A stretch of 64,000 nt of DNA, from the NCBI RefSeq assembly GCF_900187985.1, contig NZ_FZOA01000007.1, forward strand, positions 62,001 through 126,000. The letters run 5' to 3'. Numbering within the stretch: the first letter of the stretch is position 1; each line of letters starts with the position of its first letter. Shown here piece after piece: positions 35,532-44,287 of the stretch. Below the pieces are notes generated by a model. That model was not told where the DNA came from and did not search any database. It saw only the letters and a program-made list of their open reading frames with translations. This DNA is from Methylobacillus rhizosphaerae (GTDB lineage Bacteria; Pseudomonadota; Gammaproteobacteria; Burkholderiales; Methylophilaceae). A program made the position numbers and the translations under genes.

Positions 35532-35546
35532 ATTACAAATATTTAC
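35532..35546. promoter_or_regulatory. CpxR box between cpxRA and cpxP
   Basis: On the minus strand GTAAA-TATTT-GTAAT matches the CpxR consensus GTAAA-N5-GTAAA in nine of ten positions. It sits in the 210-base divergent gap, about 70 bases from cpxR and 125 from cpxP. Confidence 0.65.
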
Positions 35547-35670
35547 TCACAATTACACCGTCTAAACCTAACCAGACGAACATTTAGCAGATAGATGGCT
35601 CATAGTAGTCAGGCAGCACACACAAGTGCTTTGTCGATTCTGATGATGACTTAGAAAAGGAGTATCACTC

Positions 35671-36183
35671 ATGGCTACATCCCGAAAATTATGGATTTCC
35701 ACCGCCCTGCTGGCTTCATCGCTGTTTGCCGTTAATGCTGCTGTCAGCCATGCTGGCTCTGGTGATCACAAGGATGGAAAGTGTGACAAGGACAAGAAGC
35801 ATGCTTCATTTAACGGACACAAGCGGTTTGCTGATGGTAGCTTCCTGCACCATAAATTGCGTCCTTTGAACCTGAGCGAAGAGCAACAGGCCCAGGTGAA
35901 GCAGATTATGGAAAAGCAGAAACCTCTATTTGCTGAAAAACGCCAGGCTGCCCACGATGGTTTCAAGGCGCTGGCAGTAGCTTCAAGCAAGGATGCCTAT
36001 GATGAAAAGAGCGTGCAGCAGCTGGCTGAAGGGCAGGCCAAGGCCCAGGCAGACCTGCTGGTGTTGCGTACCAACACCATGCACCAGGTTTACCAGATCC
36101 TGACTCCCGAGCAAAAGCAGAAATGGGCTGAGTTCCAATCCAGGGTCAAGCCAGCCAAAAGCCGTGAACGTGAGAAGGTCTGA
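35671..36183 (+). CDS. cpxP: Periplasmic CpxP/Spy-family chaperone
   Basis: Spy/CpxP proteins are small helical periplasmic chaperones; CpxP also damps CpxA signalling. The 170-residue product has a signal peptide (ending near SHAGS), a His/Lys-rich stretch, and two LTxxQ-type motifs: LNLSEEQQAQVKQIMEKQ and ILTPEQKQKWAEFQ. The start has AAAAGGAG about 10 bases upstream. Divergence from cpxRA with a CpxR box between is the classical arrangement. The HGxxH-like and KDGKCDKDKKH residues could bind metal, as in some CpxP/ZraP relatives, but that is inference. Confidence 0.87.
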   Translation: MATSRKLWISTALLASSLFAVNAAVSHAGSGDHKDGKCDKDKKHASFNGHKRFADGSFLHHKLRPLNLSEEQQAQVKQIMEKQKPLFAEKRQAAHDGFKALAVASSKDAYDEKSVQQLAEGQAKAQADLLVLRTNTMHQVYQILTPEQKQKWAEFQSRVKPAKSREREKV

Positions 36184-36208
36184 GTGAAGCAGGCCCGGGA
36201 ATAGGTGC

Positions 36209-36424
36209 CTAGTACATATATTCCTGAATGGCACTCCGGACAATGGGATGTAAGCCATTGTCCGGGGTGTCTTGCATGTATTGAATGATCTGTTGGCGCA
36301 TCTGGGGTGGCCAGAACTTCATGAGATGGCTGGCAATATCTTTCCGGGCCTGCTCCTGGTCAGGATAGGAGCGGAAGAAATCACCGATCTGGTTTGCCAT
36401 GGTGACCAAGTGTTCTATATTCAT
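36209..36424 (-). CDS. fdsD: Formate dehydrogenase delta subunit
   Basis: FdsD is a small subunit or accessory protein of soluble NAD-dependent molybdenum formate dehydrogenases. The 71-residue product starts at the ATG at 36424 (MNIEHLVTMANQIGDFF) and includes ASHLMKFWPPQMRQQI and HPIVRSAIQEY, which are conserved in the family. Its start overlaps the fdhD stop by four bases. It is the last gene of the fdsGBA-fdhD-fdsD operon. Confidence 0.92.
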   Translation of the reverse strand: MNIEHLVTMANQIGDFFRSYPDQEQARKDIASHLMKFWPPQMRQQIIQYMQDTPDNGLHPIVRSAIQEYMY

Positions 36425-37257
36425 GCCAGCTCCTTGTGTAGCAATCTTTCCGCACAGCTGTAAACTACATGTTGCTCCTTGCGAGCGAACCCCACCAATG
36501 TCAGCCCGCAACCTTCCGCCATGCGGATCGCCAGCCCGGTAGGGGCTGAGATGGCCACGAGCATCGGAATGTGAGCACTGGCAGTTTTCTGTACCATTTC
36601 ATAACTGGCCCGGCTGGATGTCAGCACAAAGCCGGGGGCATGTGACGATTGCCTGGCGCGTGCGCCTATCAGTTTATCCAGGGCATTATGCCGACCGACA
36701 TCTTCGCGCACCATGAGCACTTCTCCTTCCGGGTTGACCCAGGCGCAGGCGTGGGTGGCGCCTGTCCGGCCTTGCAGTGCCTGCAGTGCCTGCATATTGC
36801 GCTGGGCCAGGTAAATGACTTCTGCGTCAAAGTGGATATCCTGTGCCTGGATACGGTTGGGAAAACGTATGGCCTGGTCCAGGCTTTCTGACCCGCATAA
36901 GCCGCAACCTGTACGTCCGGCCATGCTGCGGCGGCGCTCTTTCAAATGTGCAAAGTTCTCGGAAGCAATTTCCATCTGCAATTCAATGCCATTGACGCGT
37001 TGCACGATTTCAATGCCATATAAATCGCTGGCACTGGAGAGTATGCCCTCGCACAGTGAGAACCCCAGTGCAAAGTCGGCCAGGTCTGCAGGAGTTGCCA
37101 GCATCACGGCATGGGAAATACCGTTGTAGATCATGGCAACCGGGACTTCTTCCGCGACCCTGTCCTCGACCTCACGTAGTTGTCCGTTGGCATATTTGAG
37201 TGCTGTGATCGTGCTGTCAGTGGAGTCGCTGTCAATCAGGAATTCAGTGTGTTTCAT
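36421..37257 (-). CDS. fdhD: Formate dehydrogenase accessory sulfurtransferase FdhD
   Basis: FdhD (FdsC in this operon type) transfers sulfur to the molybdenum cofactor before it enters the formate dehydrogenase, and is required for activity. The 278-residue protein has the Cys-rich loop GRTGCGLCGSESL near residue 132 that carries the reactive cysteines, plus FVLTSSRASYEMVQK and HIPMLVAISAPTGLAIRMAEGCGLTLVGFAR. It lies between fdsA (2-base gap) and fdsD (4-base overlap). Confidence 0.95.
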   Translation of the reverse strand: MKHTEFLIDSDSTDSTITALKYANGQLREVEDRVAEEVPVAMIYNGISHAVMLATPADLADFALGFSLCEGILSSASDLYGIEIVQRVNGIELQMEIASENFAHLKERRRSMAGRTGCGLCGSESLDQAIRFPNRIQAQDIHFDAEVIYLAQRNMQALQALQGRTGATHACAWVNPEGEVLMVREDVGRHNALDKLIGARARQSSHAPGFVLTSSRASYEMVQKTASAHIPMLVAISAPTGLAIRMAEGCGLTLVGFARKEQHVVYSCAERLLHKELA

Positions 37258-37259
37258 TG

Positions 37260-40109
37260 TTATTCCATGCGGGCTTCATCCCGCTGTTGAACCAGGGCAA
37301 TCTGCTCATCACTGAATTCCTGGTAATGCTGTTGCCATTCAGAAAGCTGCGAAACACGCGTGACTTCCACTGCAGTGACCTTGAATTCAGGACAATTGGT
37401 TGCCCAGTCCGAGTTATCGGTGGTAATGACGTTGGCTCCTGACTCTGGATGGTGAAAGGTCGTATAGATCACGCCAGGTTGTACCCGGGTCGATATCTTG
37501 GCCCGTTGTACGGTATTCCCCGCACGACTGGTGATGCCTACCCAATCTCCATCCTGTATTCCCCGGTCTTCTGCATCATGCGGGTGGATTTCCACTCGAT
37601 CTTCGGGGTGCCATGCCACATTGTCTGTGCGCCTGGTCTGTGCGCCAACATTATATTGCGAGAGTATACGCCCGGTAGTGAGCAACAGCGGGTACTTGCC
37701 GTTGACTTTTTCTGATGTTGGCACATATTCAGTGATCATGAATTTGCCCTTGCCACGCACAAATTCATCCACATGCATGATTGGTGTGCCGGCTGGGTGT
37801 TCTTCATTGCAGGGCCATTGTATGCTGCCCGTCTCCTCGAGGCGCTTGAAACTGACGCCCTGGAAGGTGGGAGTAAGCTGGGCAATTTCATCGAGGATTT
37901 CCGCAGCATGTTTATATGGCATGGGATATCCCAACGCTTCGGATAGCAGAGCCGTTACTTCCCAGTCTTCATAGCCATTCCGGGGTGTCATGACGCGCCT
38001 GACTGGCGAAATGCGGCGTTCGGCATTGGTAAACGTGCCGTTTTTTTCCAGGAAGGAGCTGCCGGGCAGGAAGACATGCGCATACATCGCGGTTTCATTG
38101 AGGAACAGGTCCTGCACGATCACGCATTCCATGGAGGAGAGCGCGTGGGTCACATGCTGGGTGTTGGGGTCGGATTGCGCAATGTCTTCACCCTCGCAGT
38201 AGAGCGCCTTGAAACTGCCATCAATGGCAAAATCCAGCATATTGGGAATACGCAAGCCAGGCTCGTTATCCAGTTTCTTGCCCCATGCCTGTTCAAACAC
38301 GGAGCGAGTGGCATCGTCCGAAACATGGCGGTAGCCAGGGAATTCATGCGGGAAAGAGCCCATGTCACAGGAGCCTTGCACATTATTCTGGCCGCGCAAT
38401 GGATTGACGCCCACGCCTTCACGCCCGATATTACCTGTTGCCATGGCCAGGTTGGCAATGCCCATCACCATGGTGGAACCTTGGCTATGTTCCGTGACGC
38501 CCAAGCCGTAATAGATGGCGGCGTTGCCACCTGTGGCAAACAGGCGTGCCGCAGCCCGGATTTCCTCTGCCGGGACACCAGTGGCTTCCTGCATGGATTC
38601 TGGGGAGTTTTCCGGACGGGAGACAAATTCGCTCCAGTACTCAAAGGAGTCCCACTCACAACGGCGGCGTACAAACTCTTCATCCACCAGGCCTTCTGTG
38701 ACCACAACATGAGCCATGGCGGTAATCAGCGCCACATTGGTGCCAGGCCGTAGCTTGAGATGGAAGTCAGCCTCGAAGTGCGGACCGGACACCAGATCGA
38801 TGGCACGCGGGTCGGCAATGATGAGTTTTGCGCCCTGGCGCAGACGGCGTTTCATCTGTGAAGCGAATACCGGATGGCCATCAGTCGGGTTGGCGCCAAT
38901 GACCATGATGACATCCGAGTGCATGACCGAGTCAAAGGTCTGGGTGCCTGCGGATTCTCCCATGGTTTGTTTCAGCCCATATCCCGTAGGGGAATGGCAG
39001 ACGCGGGCGCAGGTATCGACATTGTTGTTGCCAAAAGCGGCCCGAACCAGTTTCTGTACCAGATAGGTTTCTTCATTGGTGCAGCGGGATGAGGTAATGG
39101 CACCAATGGAATTACGGCCATACTGGGTTTGTATGCGCTTGAGCTCGCCAGCAGCATAGCTGATCGCCTCTTCCCAGCTTACTTCCTGCCAAGGGTCGTG
39201 GATACTCTTGCGTATCATCGGCGTGGTAATGCGGTCGCGGTGGGTGGCATAGCCCCAGGCGAAGCGGCCCTTGACGCAGGAGTGGCCATGGTTGGCACCA
39301 CCGTTCTTGTCCGGCACCATGCGTACGACCTGTTCTCCTTTCATCTCGGCACGGAATGAACAGCCGACTCCGCAATAGGCACAGGTGGTGATCACGCTAT
39401 GTTCGGGTTGTCCGTTGTCGATAACGGATTTTTCCATCAGCGTGGCAGTCGGACATGCCGTGACACAGGCACCGCAGGAAACGCACTCGGATTCGAGGAA
39501 ATTACCAGCATTGCCTGCTGCTACCTTGGAGTCAAAACCGCGCCCGGAAATGGTGAGTGCGAACGTGCCCTGCGTTTCCTCACAGGCGCGCACGCAACGC
39601 GAGCAGACGATGCACTTGGAAGCGTCAAACTGGAAGTAGGGGTTGGAAACATCTTTTTCTGTATCCAGGTGATTACTGCCATCGTAGCCGTAACGCACTT
39701 CTCGCAGGCCAACGGCACCTGCCATGTCCTGTAATTCGCAATCACCATTGGCAGAACAGGTGAGACAATCCAGGGGGTGGTCCGAGATATAGAGTTCCAT
39801 GACGCCACGACGGATATCTGCCAGCTTGGGACTTTGCGTATGTACCTTGAGGTCTTGGTCTACCGGAGTGGTGCAGGAAGCCGGATAGCCACGCCTGCCC
39901 TCGATTTCCACCAGGCAAAGCCGGCAGGAACCAAAAGGCTCTAGGCTGTCTGTGGCGCAGAGCTTTGGAATGCTGATGCCTGCTTCCATTGCCGCGCGCA
40001 TGATCGACGTGCCCTTGGCGGTTGTGACCTGTATGCCATCAATTTCCAGCGTGACTTGCTGCTCAGTTGTCCGGCTCGCCGGGGTGCCGTAATCTGCTTG
40101 CTTGTCCAT
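37260..40109 (-). CDS. fdsA: NAD-dependent formate dehydrogenase alpha subunit (molybdenum)
   Basis: FdsA oxidises formate to CO2 at a bis-molybdopterin centre and passes electrons through iron-sulfur clusters to FdsB. The 949-residue protein has, in order: a 2Fe-2S domain (Cys near 51, 62, 65, 79), a HisCys3 cluster (DHPLDCLTCSANGDC), two 4Fe-4S ferredoxin motifs (CIVCSRCVRAC; CVSCGACVTAC), the MopB cluster (CAYCGVGC) and a catalytic region ARVCHSPTGYG with Cys near 371 as the molybdenum ligand, so it is a cysteine rather than selenocysteine enzyme. I chose the ATG at 40109, spaced 6 bases from AGGAG, over a GTG one codon earlier. In a methylotroph it delivers NADH from the last step of methanol oxidation. 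Confidence 0.97.
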   Translation of the reverse strand: MDKQADYGTPASRTTEQQVTLEIDGIQVTTAKGTSIMRAAMEAGISIPKLCATDSLEPFGSCRLCLVEIEGRRGYPASCTTPVDQDLKVHTQSPKLADIRRGVMELYISDHPLDCLTCSANGDCELQDMAGAVGLREVRYGYDGSNHLDTEKDVSNPYFQFDASKCIVCSRCVRACEETQGTFALTISGRGFDSKVAAGNAGNFLESECVSCGACVTACPTATLMEKSVIDNGQPEHSVITTCAYCGVGCSFRAEMKGEQVVRMVPDKNGGANHGHSCVKGRFAWGYATHRDRITTPMIRKSIHDPWQEVSWEEAISYAAGELKRIQTQYGRNSIGAITSSRCTNEETYLVQKLVRAAFGNNNVDTCARVCHSPTGYGLKQTMGESAGTQTFDSVMHSDVIMVIGANPTDGHPVFASQMKRRLRQGAKLIIADPRAIDLVSGPHFEADFHLKLRPGTNVALITAMAHVVVTEGLVDEEFVRRRCEWDSFEYWSEFVSRPENSPESMQEATGVPAEEIRAAARLFATGGNAAIYYGLGVTEHSQGSTMVMGIANLAMATGNIGREGVGVNPLRGQNNVQGSCDMGSFPHEFPGYRHVSDDATRSVFEQAWGKKLDNEPGLRIPNMLDFAIDGSFKALYCEGEDIAQSDPNTQHVTHALSSMECVIVQDLFLNETAMYAHVFLPGSSFLEKNGTFTNAERRISPVRRVMTPRNGYEDWEVTALLSEALGYPMPYKHAAEILDEIAQLTPTFQGVSFKRLEETGSIQWPCNEEHPAGTPIMHVDEFVRGKGKFMITEYVPTSEKVNGKYPLLLTTGRILSQYNVGAQTRRTDNVAWHPEDRVEIHPHDAEDRGIQDGDWVGITSRAGNTVQRAKISTRVQPGVIYTTFHHPESGANVITTDNSDWATNCPEFKVTAVEVTRVSQLSEWQQHYQEFSDEQIALVQQRDEARME

Positions 40110-40194
40110 CACTTTCTCCTCTTGCTTCCTCTAAACAAGGTCCGCTGTTTTTATTGGGTGTGGTGCGGATACCTTGCAGTTTGCATTGCCTATT

Positions 40195-41745
40195 TCATGC
40201 CACCTGTTCCTTTTTATGGATACCGAAATCCTCAGGAAAATGATTGAGCGCGCTCAGGACCGGGTAAGGGGTCATGCCGCCAAGTGCGCAAAGTGAACCG
40301 TTCAGCATGGTATCGCTGAGATCACGCACCAGCGCGATGTGCTTGGCGTGATCCGTTCCGGTCATGATCTTGTCCATGACTTCGACACCGCGCGTGGAAC
40401 CGATGCGGCAGGGTGTGCATTTGCCACAAGACTCAATGGCGCAGAACTCGAATGCGTAGCGGGCCATGTGCGCCATATCCACAGTATCGTCAAAGACGAC
40501 AATGCCACCATGGCCCAATACAGCCCAGAGTTTGCTGAATTCCTCGTAATCCAGCGGGGTATCAAACTGGGATTCAGGCAGGTAGGCACCCAATGGGCCG
40601 CCTACCTGCACGGCCTTGATTGGCCTGCCGGATGCTGAACCGCCACCATAGTCGTATAACAGTTCCCGCAACGTCACACCGAATGCTTTTTCCACCAGTC
40701 CGCCATGCTTGATATTGCCAGCAAGCTGGATCGGCAGCGTGCCGCGGGAGCGGCCCATGCCGTAATCGCGGTAATACACACTGCCCTTGTCCATGATGAT
40801 AGGCACTGTGGCAAGGGAGATGACGTTGTTGATGATGGTTGGTTTGCCGAACAAGCCGGAAATGGCTGGTAGCGGTGGCTTAAAACGCACCAGTCCGCGC
40901 TTGCCTTCCAGGCTTTCCAGCAGGGCGGTTTCCTCGCCGCAGACATAAGCGCCTGCGGCGCGGCGCACTTCCAGATAGAAATCATGCCGACTGCCGAGAA
41001 TTTCCCGCCCGAGATAACCGGCCTCATAGGCGCTCTTGATCGCCAGGTTGAGAGTGACGATTGAGTGGGGGTATTCCGAGCGTACATAGATATAACCTTG
41101 CGTGGCGCCAACGGCAATGCCTGCGATTGTCATGCCCTCGATCAGGACAAATGGGTCGCCTTCCATGATCATGCGATCAGAGAAGGTGCCCGAGTCGCCT
41201 TCGTCTGCGTTGCAGACAATATATTTTTGCTCGGCTGGTGCTTCCAGCACCGTCTTCCACTTGATGCCGGTCGGGAACGCGGCACCACCACGCCCACGCA
41301 GGCCGGAGTCCGTGACCTGCTGCACAATGTCTTGTGGTGCCATGCCAATCGCGTTGCGCAGTCCTTTGTAACCGTCATGGGCAATGTAATCCTGCAGCGA
41401 AACCGGGTCGGTAATGCCGACACGGGCAAAGGTCAGGCGTTCCTGCTGCTTCATCCAGGGCAATTCGTCTGTCAGCCCCAGGTTCAGTGCGTGCTGTCCA
41501 CCACCGAGAAATCCTGCGTCAAACAGGGATGCCACCTGGTCAGGCGTGACAGGGCCGTAGGCGATGCGCCCTGTATCTGTCGCAACCTCGACCAATGGCT
41601 CGAGCCAGAACATGCCACGCGAACCGTTGCGTACGATTTCAAGCGGGATGTGGCGGGATTCAGCTTCCCTGGCGATGGCTGTCGCCACCAGGTTGGCACC
41701 CAGTGAAAGGGCGCTGGAGTCACGGGGAATATAAATGGTATTCAT
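40195..41745 (-). CDS. fdsB: Formate dehydrogenase beta subunit (NADH:acceptor module)
   Basis: FdsB carries FMN and a 4Fe-4S cluster and reduces NAD+ with electrons from FdsA; it is homologous to NuoF of complex I. The 516-residue protein contains the FMN/NADH region [59 protein letters not shown], and the C-terminal cluster motif [18 protein letters not shown]. Start overlaps the fdsG stop by four bases. An 85-base gap separates it from fdsA, longer than other gaps in the operon, without an obvious terminator. Confidence 0.96.
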   Translation of the reverse strand: MNTIYIPRDSSALSLGANLVATAIAREAESRHIPLEIVRNGSRGMFWLEPLVEVATDTGRIAYGPVTPDQVASLFDAGFLGGGQHALNLGLTDELPWMKQQERLTFARVGITDPVSLQDYIAHDGYKGLRNAIGMAPQDIVQQVTDSGLRGRGGAAFPTGIKWKTVLEAPAEQKYIVCNADEGDSGTFSDRMIMEGDPFVLIEGMTIAGIAVGATQGYIYVRSEYPHSIVTLNLAIKSAYEAGYLGREILGSRHDFYLEVRRAAGAYVCGEETALLESLEGKRGLVRFKPPLPAISGLFGKPTIINNVISLATVPIIMDKGSVYYRDYGMGRSRGTLPIQLAGNIKHGGLVEKAFGVTLRELLYDYGGGSASGRPIKAVQVGGPLGAYLPESQFDTPLDYEEFSKLWAVLGHGGIVVFDDTVDMAHMARYAFEFCAIESCGKCTPCRIGSTRGVEVMDKIMTGTDHAKHIALVRDLSDTMLNGSLCALGGMTPYPVLSALNHFPEDFGIHKKEQVA

Positions 41746-42212
41746 GGATTTTCCCTTCGTGCGTTGGCGAGCAGGGATTCGACTTGTTGCGGGCTGACGC
41801 GACCATAGACTTCGTCGTCGAGCATGATGGTGGGAGAGCAGGCGCAGTTGCCTAGGCAGTAAACAGGTTCCAGCGTGATGCTGCCGTCGCTGGTGGTCTC
41901 ATGGTAATCGATCCCCAGCGAGGATTTTACGTGGGTTTCCAGTGCGCCACAGCCCATGGCCTGGCATGATTCGGCGCGGCATACCTGCAGGACATGCCTG
42001 CCTGGCGGGTGAGAGCGGAAATGATGATAAAACGTCACCACACCATGGATTTCTGCGACAGATAGGTTAAGCGCCTTGGCAATCACGCCATAGCACTCTT
42101 CCGGGATATAGCCTAAATCGTCCTGAATCGCATGCAACAAGGGCATTAACGCACCAGCCATGTGTTGATGTGATTCGATGTGCGATTCAATGCGTGCCAT
42201 CTGGTCATGCAT
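41742..42212 (-). CDS. fdsG: Formate dehydrogenase gamma subunit
   Basis: FdsG is the NuoE-like subunit holding a 2Fe-2S cluster in the NADH module. The 156-residue protein has the thioredoxin-like fold typical of the family with cluster ligands in CRAESC and CLGNCACSP, and the N-terminal helical region [48 protein letters not shown] precedes the ATG. It is the first gene of the fds operon, downstream of a 430-base gene-free region with a possible structured leader. Confidence 0.96.
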   Translation of the reverse strand: MHDQMARIESHIESHQHMAGALMPLLHAIQDDLGYIPEECYGVIAKALNLSVAEIHGVVTFYHHFRSHPPGRHVLQVCRAESCQAMGCGALETHVKSSLGIDYHETTSDGSITLEPVYCLGNCACSPTIMLDDEVYGRVSPQQVESLLANARRENP

Positions 42213-42238
42213 TACTTTCTCCTCGAATCCACAAGAAT

Positions 42239-42321
42239 CTGTTCAAGAGCTGCAATGCGGAGCGGGCGCGTTTTCAAGCCATATCTTGCCGGATCAACGT
42301 ATCCCAAAAGACCTTGAACAG
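42239..42321 (-). promoter_or_regulatory. Possible structured leader RNA of the fds operon
   Basis: On the minus strand CTGTTCAAG (ending 42313) is perfectly complementary to CTTGAACAG (ending 42239), enclosing 65 bases and ending 26 bases before the fdsG start. Inside, GGAT/ATCC, CAAG/CTTG and GCG/CGC can pair as short arms, giving a junction-like fold. A long closing stem this near a ribosome site is how many riboswitch-type leaders look. No known class is recognised; pairing is by eye only. Confidence 0.4.
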
Positions 42322-42643
42322 GTTCTAACTACAGACTTCGTTATTGTGATGCTTGCTTTGCTTATAGTACGAACTATATACCGAATTGTACACAGGCAGG
42401 GAATAAAAACCACCATGAAAAAATGGCTATTTGTGGCTGTAAATAACGGTCTCTGAATCAAATGCCAAGGCGGCGTTATCCCTGTTCTTGAATGTGAGAC
42501 AGTAGAACGCTGTAATGGTTTGAAATTGCTAGAGGGAAAGTGTACTACAGGTCAGTCTGCTGGATGGGGAAGTCAGGCTGATGGTTCTTACGGCTGCTCC
42601 CAGTACTGTATGCCGGGAGCAACCGGTAATGCAGCAGCTTTTA
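42322..42643. promoter_or_regulatory. Upstream region of fds
   Basis: A palindrome TATAGTACGAACTATA at 42363-42378 overlaps a minus-strand -10-like TATAAG with no good -35, so an activated fds promoter is plausible here. The stretch 42380-42643, toward the end of the flavoprotein dehydrogenase gene, shows no gene, strong hairpin or repeat that I could support. Confidence 0.4.
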
Positions 42644-44053
42644 TTACAGGTCGAAAATCTTGCCCGGGTTCATGATGCCGTTTGGGTCGAATATCTTCTT
42701 CAACTCGCGCATATAGCCGATCTCGACCACGTCGCGGGTGTAGGCCAGGTAGTCTTTCTTGGTCATCCCTACGCCGTGTTCGGCGGAAATCGAGCCGTTG
42801 TATTTCTGCACGGTTTCAAATACAAACTGGTTGACCACCTTGCATTTCTCAAAGAATTCGTCCTTGGTCAGGTTGGCTGGCTTGAGGATGTTGAGATGCA
42901 GGTTGCCATCGCCGATATGTCCGAACCAGCAGACTTCGAAGTCGGGATAGTTGGCAGCTACGATGGCATCGACGTCGGCAATAAAGGCTGGCACGTGGGT
43001 GATCAGCACTGAGATGTCGTTCTTGTATGGCGTGAATGGCGCAATGGTCTCGGAGATGCCTTCACGCAAATGCCATAGTGCCTGGGCTTGGGCCTGTGAC
43101 TGGCTCATGACACCATCGAGGATCCAGCCTTGTTCCATGCAATGCTCGAATATCTGCATGGCGTCGTCGACCACGGCTTCAAAGCGGCCCTCGAATTCCA
43201 GTAATACATAAAGTGGCGACTCGGTTTCAAAAGGACGCTGTGCGTGCCCATGAGCCAGCACTTTCTCCAGCGCTACCTGGTTGAAGAATTCGAAGGCGGT
43301 GAGGTCTATGCGTTGCTGGAAGGCATGCAGGATAGGCATCACGGCGGAGAAGTCGGGCACGCTCAACACCAGTACCTTGAGGTCTTGCGGCGCGCGCGTG
43401 AGCTTGATCTCGGCTTCGGTGACGATGCCCAACGTGCCCTCGGAGCCGATGAATAATTGGTGCAACGCGTAGCCAGTGGCGTTCTTGATCATACCCTTGT
43501 TGAGATGCAGGATATCGCCCTTGCCGGTGACGACAGTGAGGCCCAGCACCCATTCGCGTGTCATGCCGTAGTGAATGACTTTGATGCCGCCAGCATTGGT
43601 ACCGATATTGCCGCCCATCTGGCTGGAACCTGCTGCGGCAAAATCCACAGGGTAGTAGAGCCCTTGTTGTTCTGCATATTGCTGCAACTGCTCAGTGACG
43701 ACGCCGGACTGGATACGCACCAGGCGGTCGGCTGGCAGGAAGTCCAGTACTTTATTCATGCGATCCAGGCTGATGACGATTTCACCATTGGCAGCGACTG
43801 CACCTGCAGAAAGCCCGGTGCGCCCGCCGCTGGGGGTGACTGGAATCTGGTGTTCATTCGCCAGTTTGACAATTGCCTGCACTTCTTCAGTCGTGCCAGG
43901 GAAGACGATGACGGAAGGCTGCGGTTCAAAGTGCTTGGTCCAGTCCAGGCCCCAGGTCTGGAGGCTATCGTCATCTGTCTTGACGCGTTGTTCACCGACA
44001 ATGGACTGCAATTGTTCCAATAATGCGGAGGGGAGGCTGGTGCGAGCATTCAT
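42644..44053 (-). CDS. FAD-linked D-2-hydroxyacid dehydrogenase, probably D-2-hydroxyglutarate dehydrogenase
   Basis: The 469-residue protein is a GlcD/D-LDH/D2HGDH-type flavoenzyme. Its FAD-binding domain has VIVFPGTTEEVQAIVKLANEH, TPSGGRTGLSAGAVAANGEIVISLDRMNKVL and AAGSSQMGGNIGTNAGGIKV; the C-terminal domain has CWFGHIGDGNLHLNIL and NGSISAEHGVGMTKKDYL. The ATG at 44053 is preferred over an in-frame start 20 codons upstream that lacks family sequence. Electron transfer flavoprotein is the natural acceptor for D2HGDH in several bacteria. Divergence from serA, whose product can reduce 2-oxoglutarate to D-2-hydroxyglutarate, favours that substrate over D-lactate or glycolate, but sequence alone does not settle it. 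Confidence 0.85.
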   Translation of the reverse strand: MNARTSLPSALLEQLQSIVGEQRVKTDDDSLQTWGLDWTKHFEPQPSVIVFPGTTEEVQAIVKLANEHQIPVTPSGGRTGLSAGAVAANGEIVISLDRMNKVLDFLPADRLVRIQSGVVTEQLQQYAEQQGLYYPVDFAAAGSSQMGGNIGTNAGGIKVIHYGMTREWVLGLTVVTGKGDILHLNKGMIKNATGYALHQLFIGSEGTLGIVTEAEIKLTRAPQDLKVLVLSVPDFSAVMPILHAFQQRIDLTAFEFFNQVALEKVLAHGHAQRPFETESPLYVLLEFEGRFEAVVDDAMQIFEHCMEQGWILDGVMSQSQAQAQALWHLREGISETIAPFTPYKNDISVLITHVPAFIADVDAIVAANYPDFEVCWFGHIGDGNLHLNILKPANLTKDEFFEKCKVVNQFVFETVQKYNGSISAEHGVGMTKKDYLAYTRDVVEIGYMRELKKIFDPNGIMNPGKIFDL

Positions 44054-44210
44054 CAAACATTTACCTGTGCAAAGTGGCATTGAATATTCAATGCGTAAAG
44101 AATCAATGGTCAAATGACCGACTGCCCTGATTTTAGCAGTTTTTGAATTGATATTGATTCCTAATCTCAGTTTTATGGAGTAGCATACTAGATTGCGCTA
44201 TCGGTGCGGT

Positions 44211-44257
44211 ACCCCTGATTTAATCGGGGTTTAATAAGCGATCCGGTGTGCTACGAT
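44211..44257 (+). promoter_or_regulatory. Hairpin and extended -10 promoter upstream of serA
   Basis: ACCCC/GGGGT with GATT/AATC forms a hairpin at 44211-44231 followed by TTTAAT. Downstream, TGCTACGAT at 44249-44257 is an extended -10 element about 30 bases from the serA ATG. The hairpin is therefore upstream of the predicted transcript and may be a boundary or protein-binding element; its role is unclear. Confidence 0.4.
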
Positions 44258-44287
44258 CATTGATTTTCGGTCTTTTTCGGAGCTGTA

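Noticed and set aside
41065-41706. A 213-residue plus-strand frame
   Set aside because: It is opposite fdsB, which is certain from its motifs.
42416-42457. A 13-codon frame upstream of fds as a leader peptide
   Set aside because: It is on the opposite strand to fds, lacks a ribosome site, and has no regulatory codon run.
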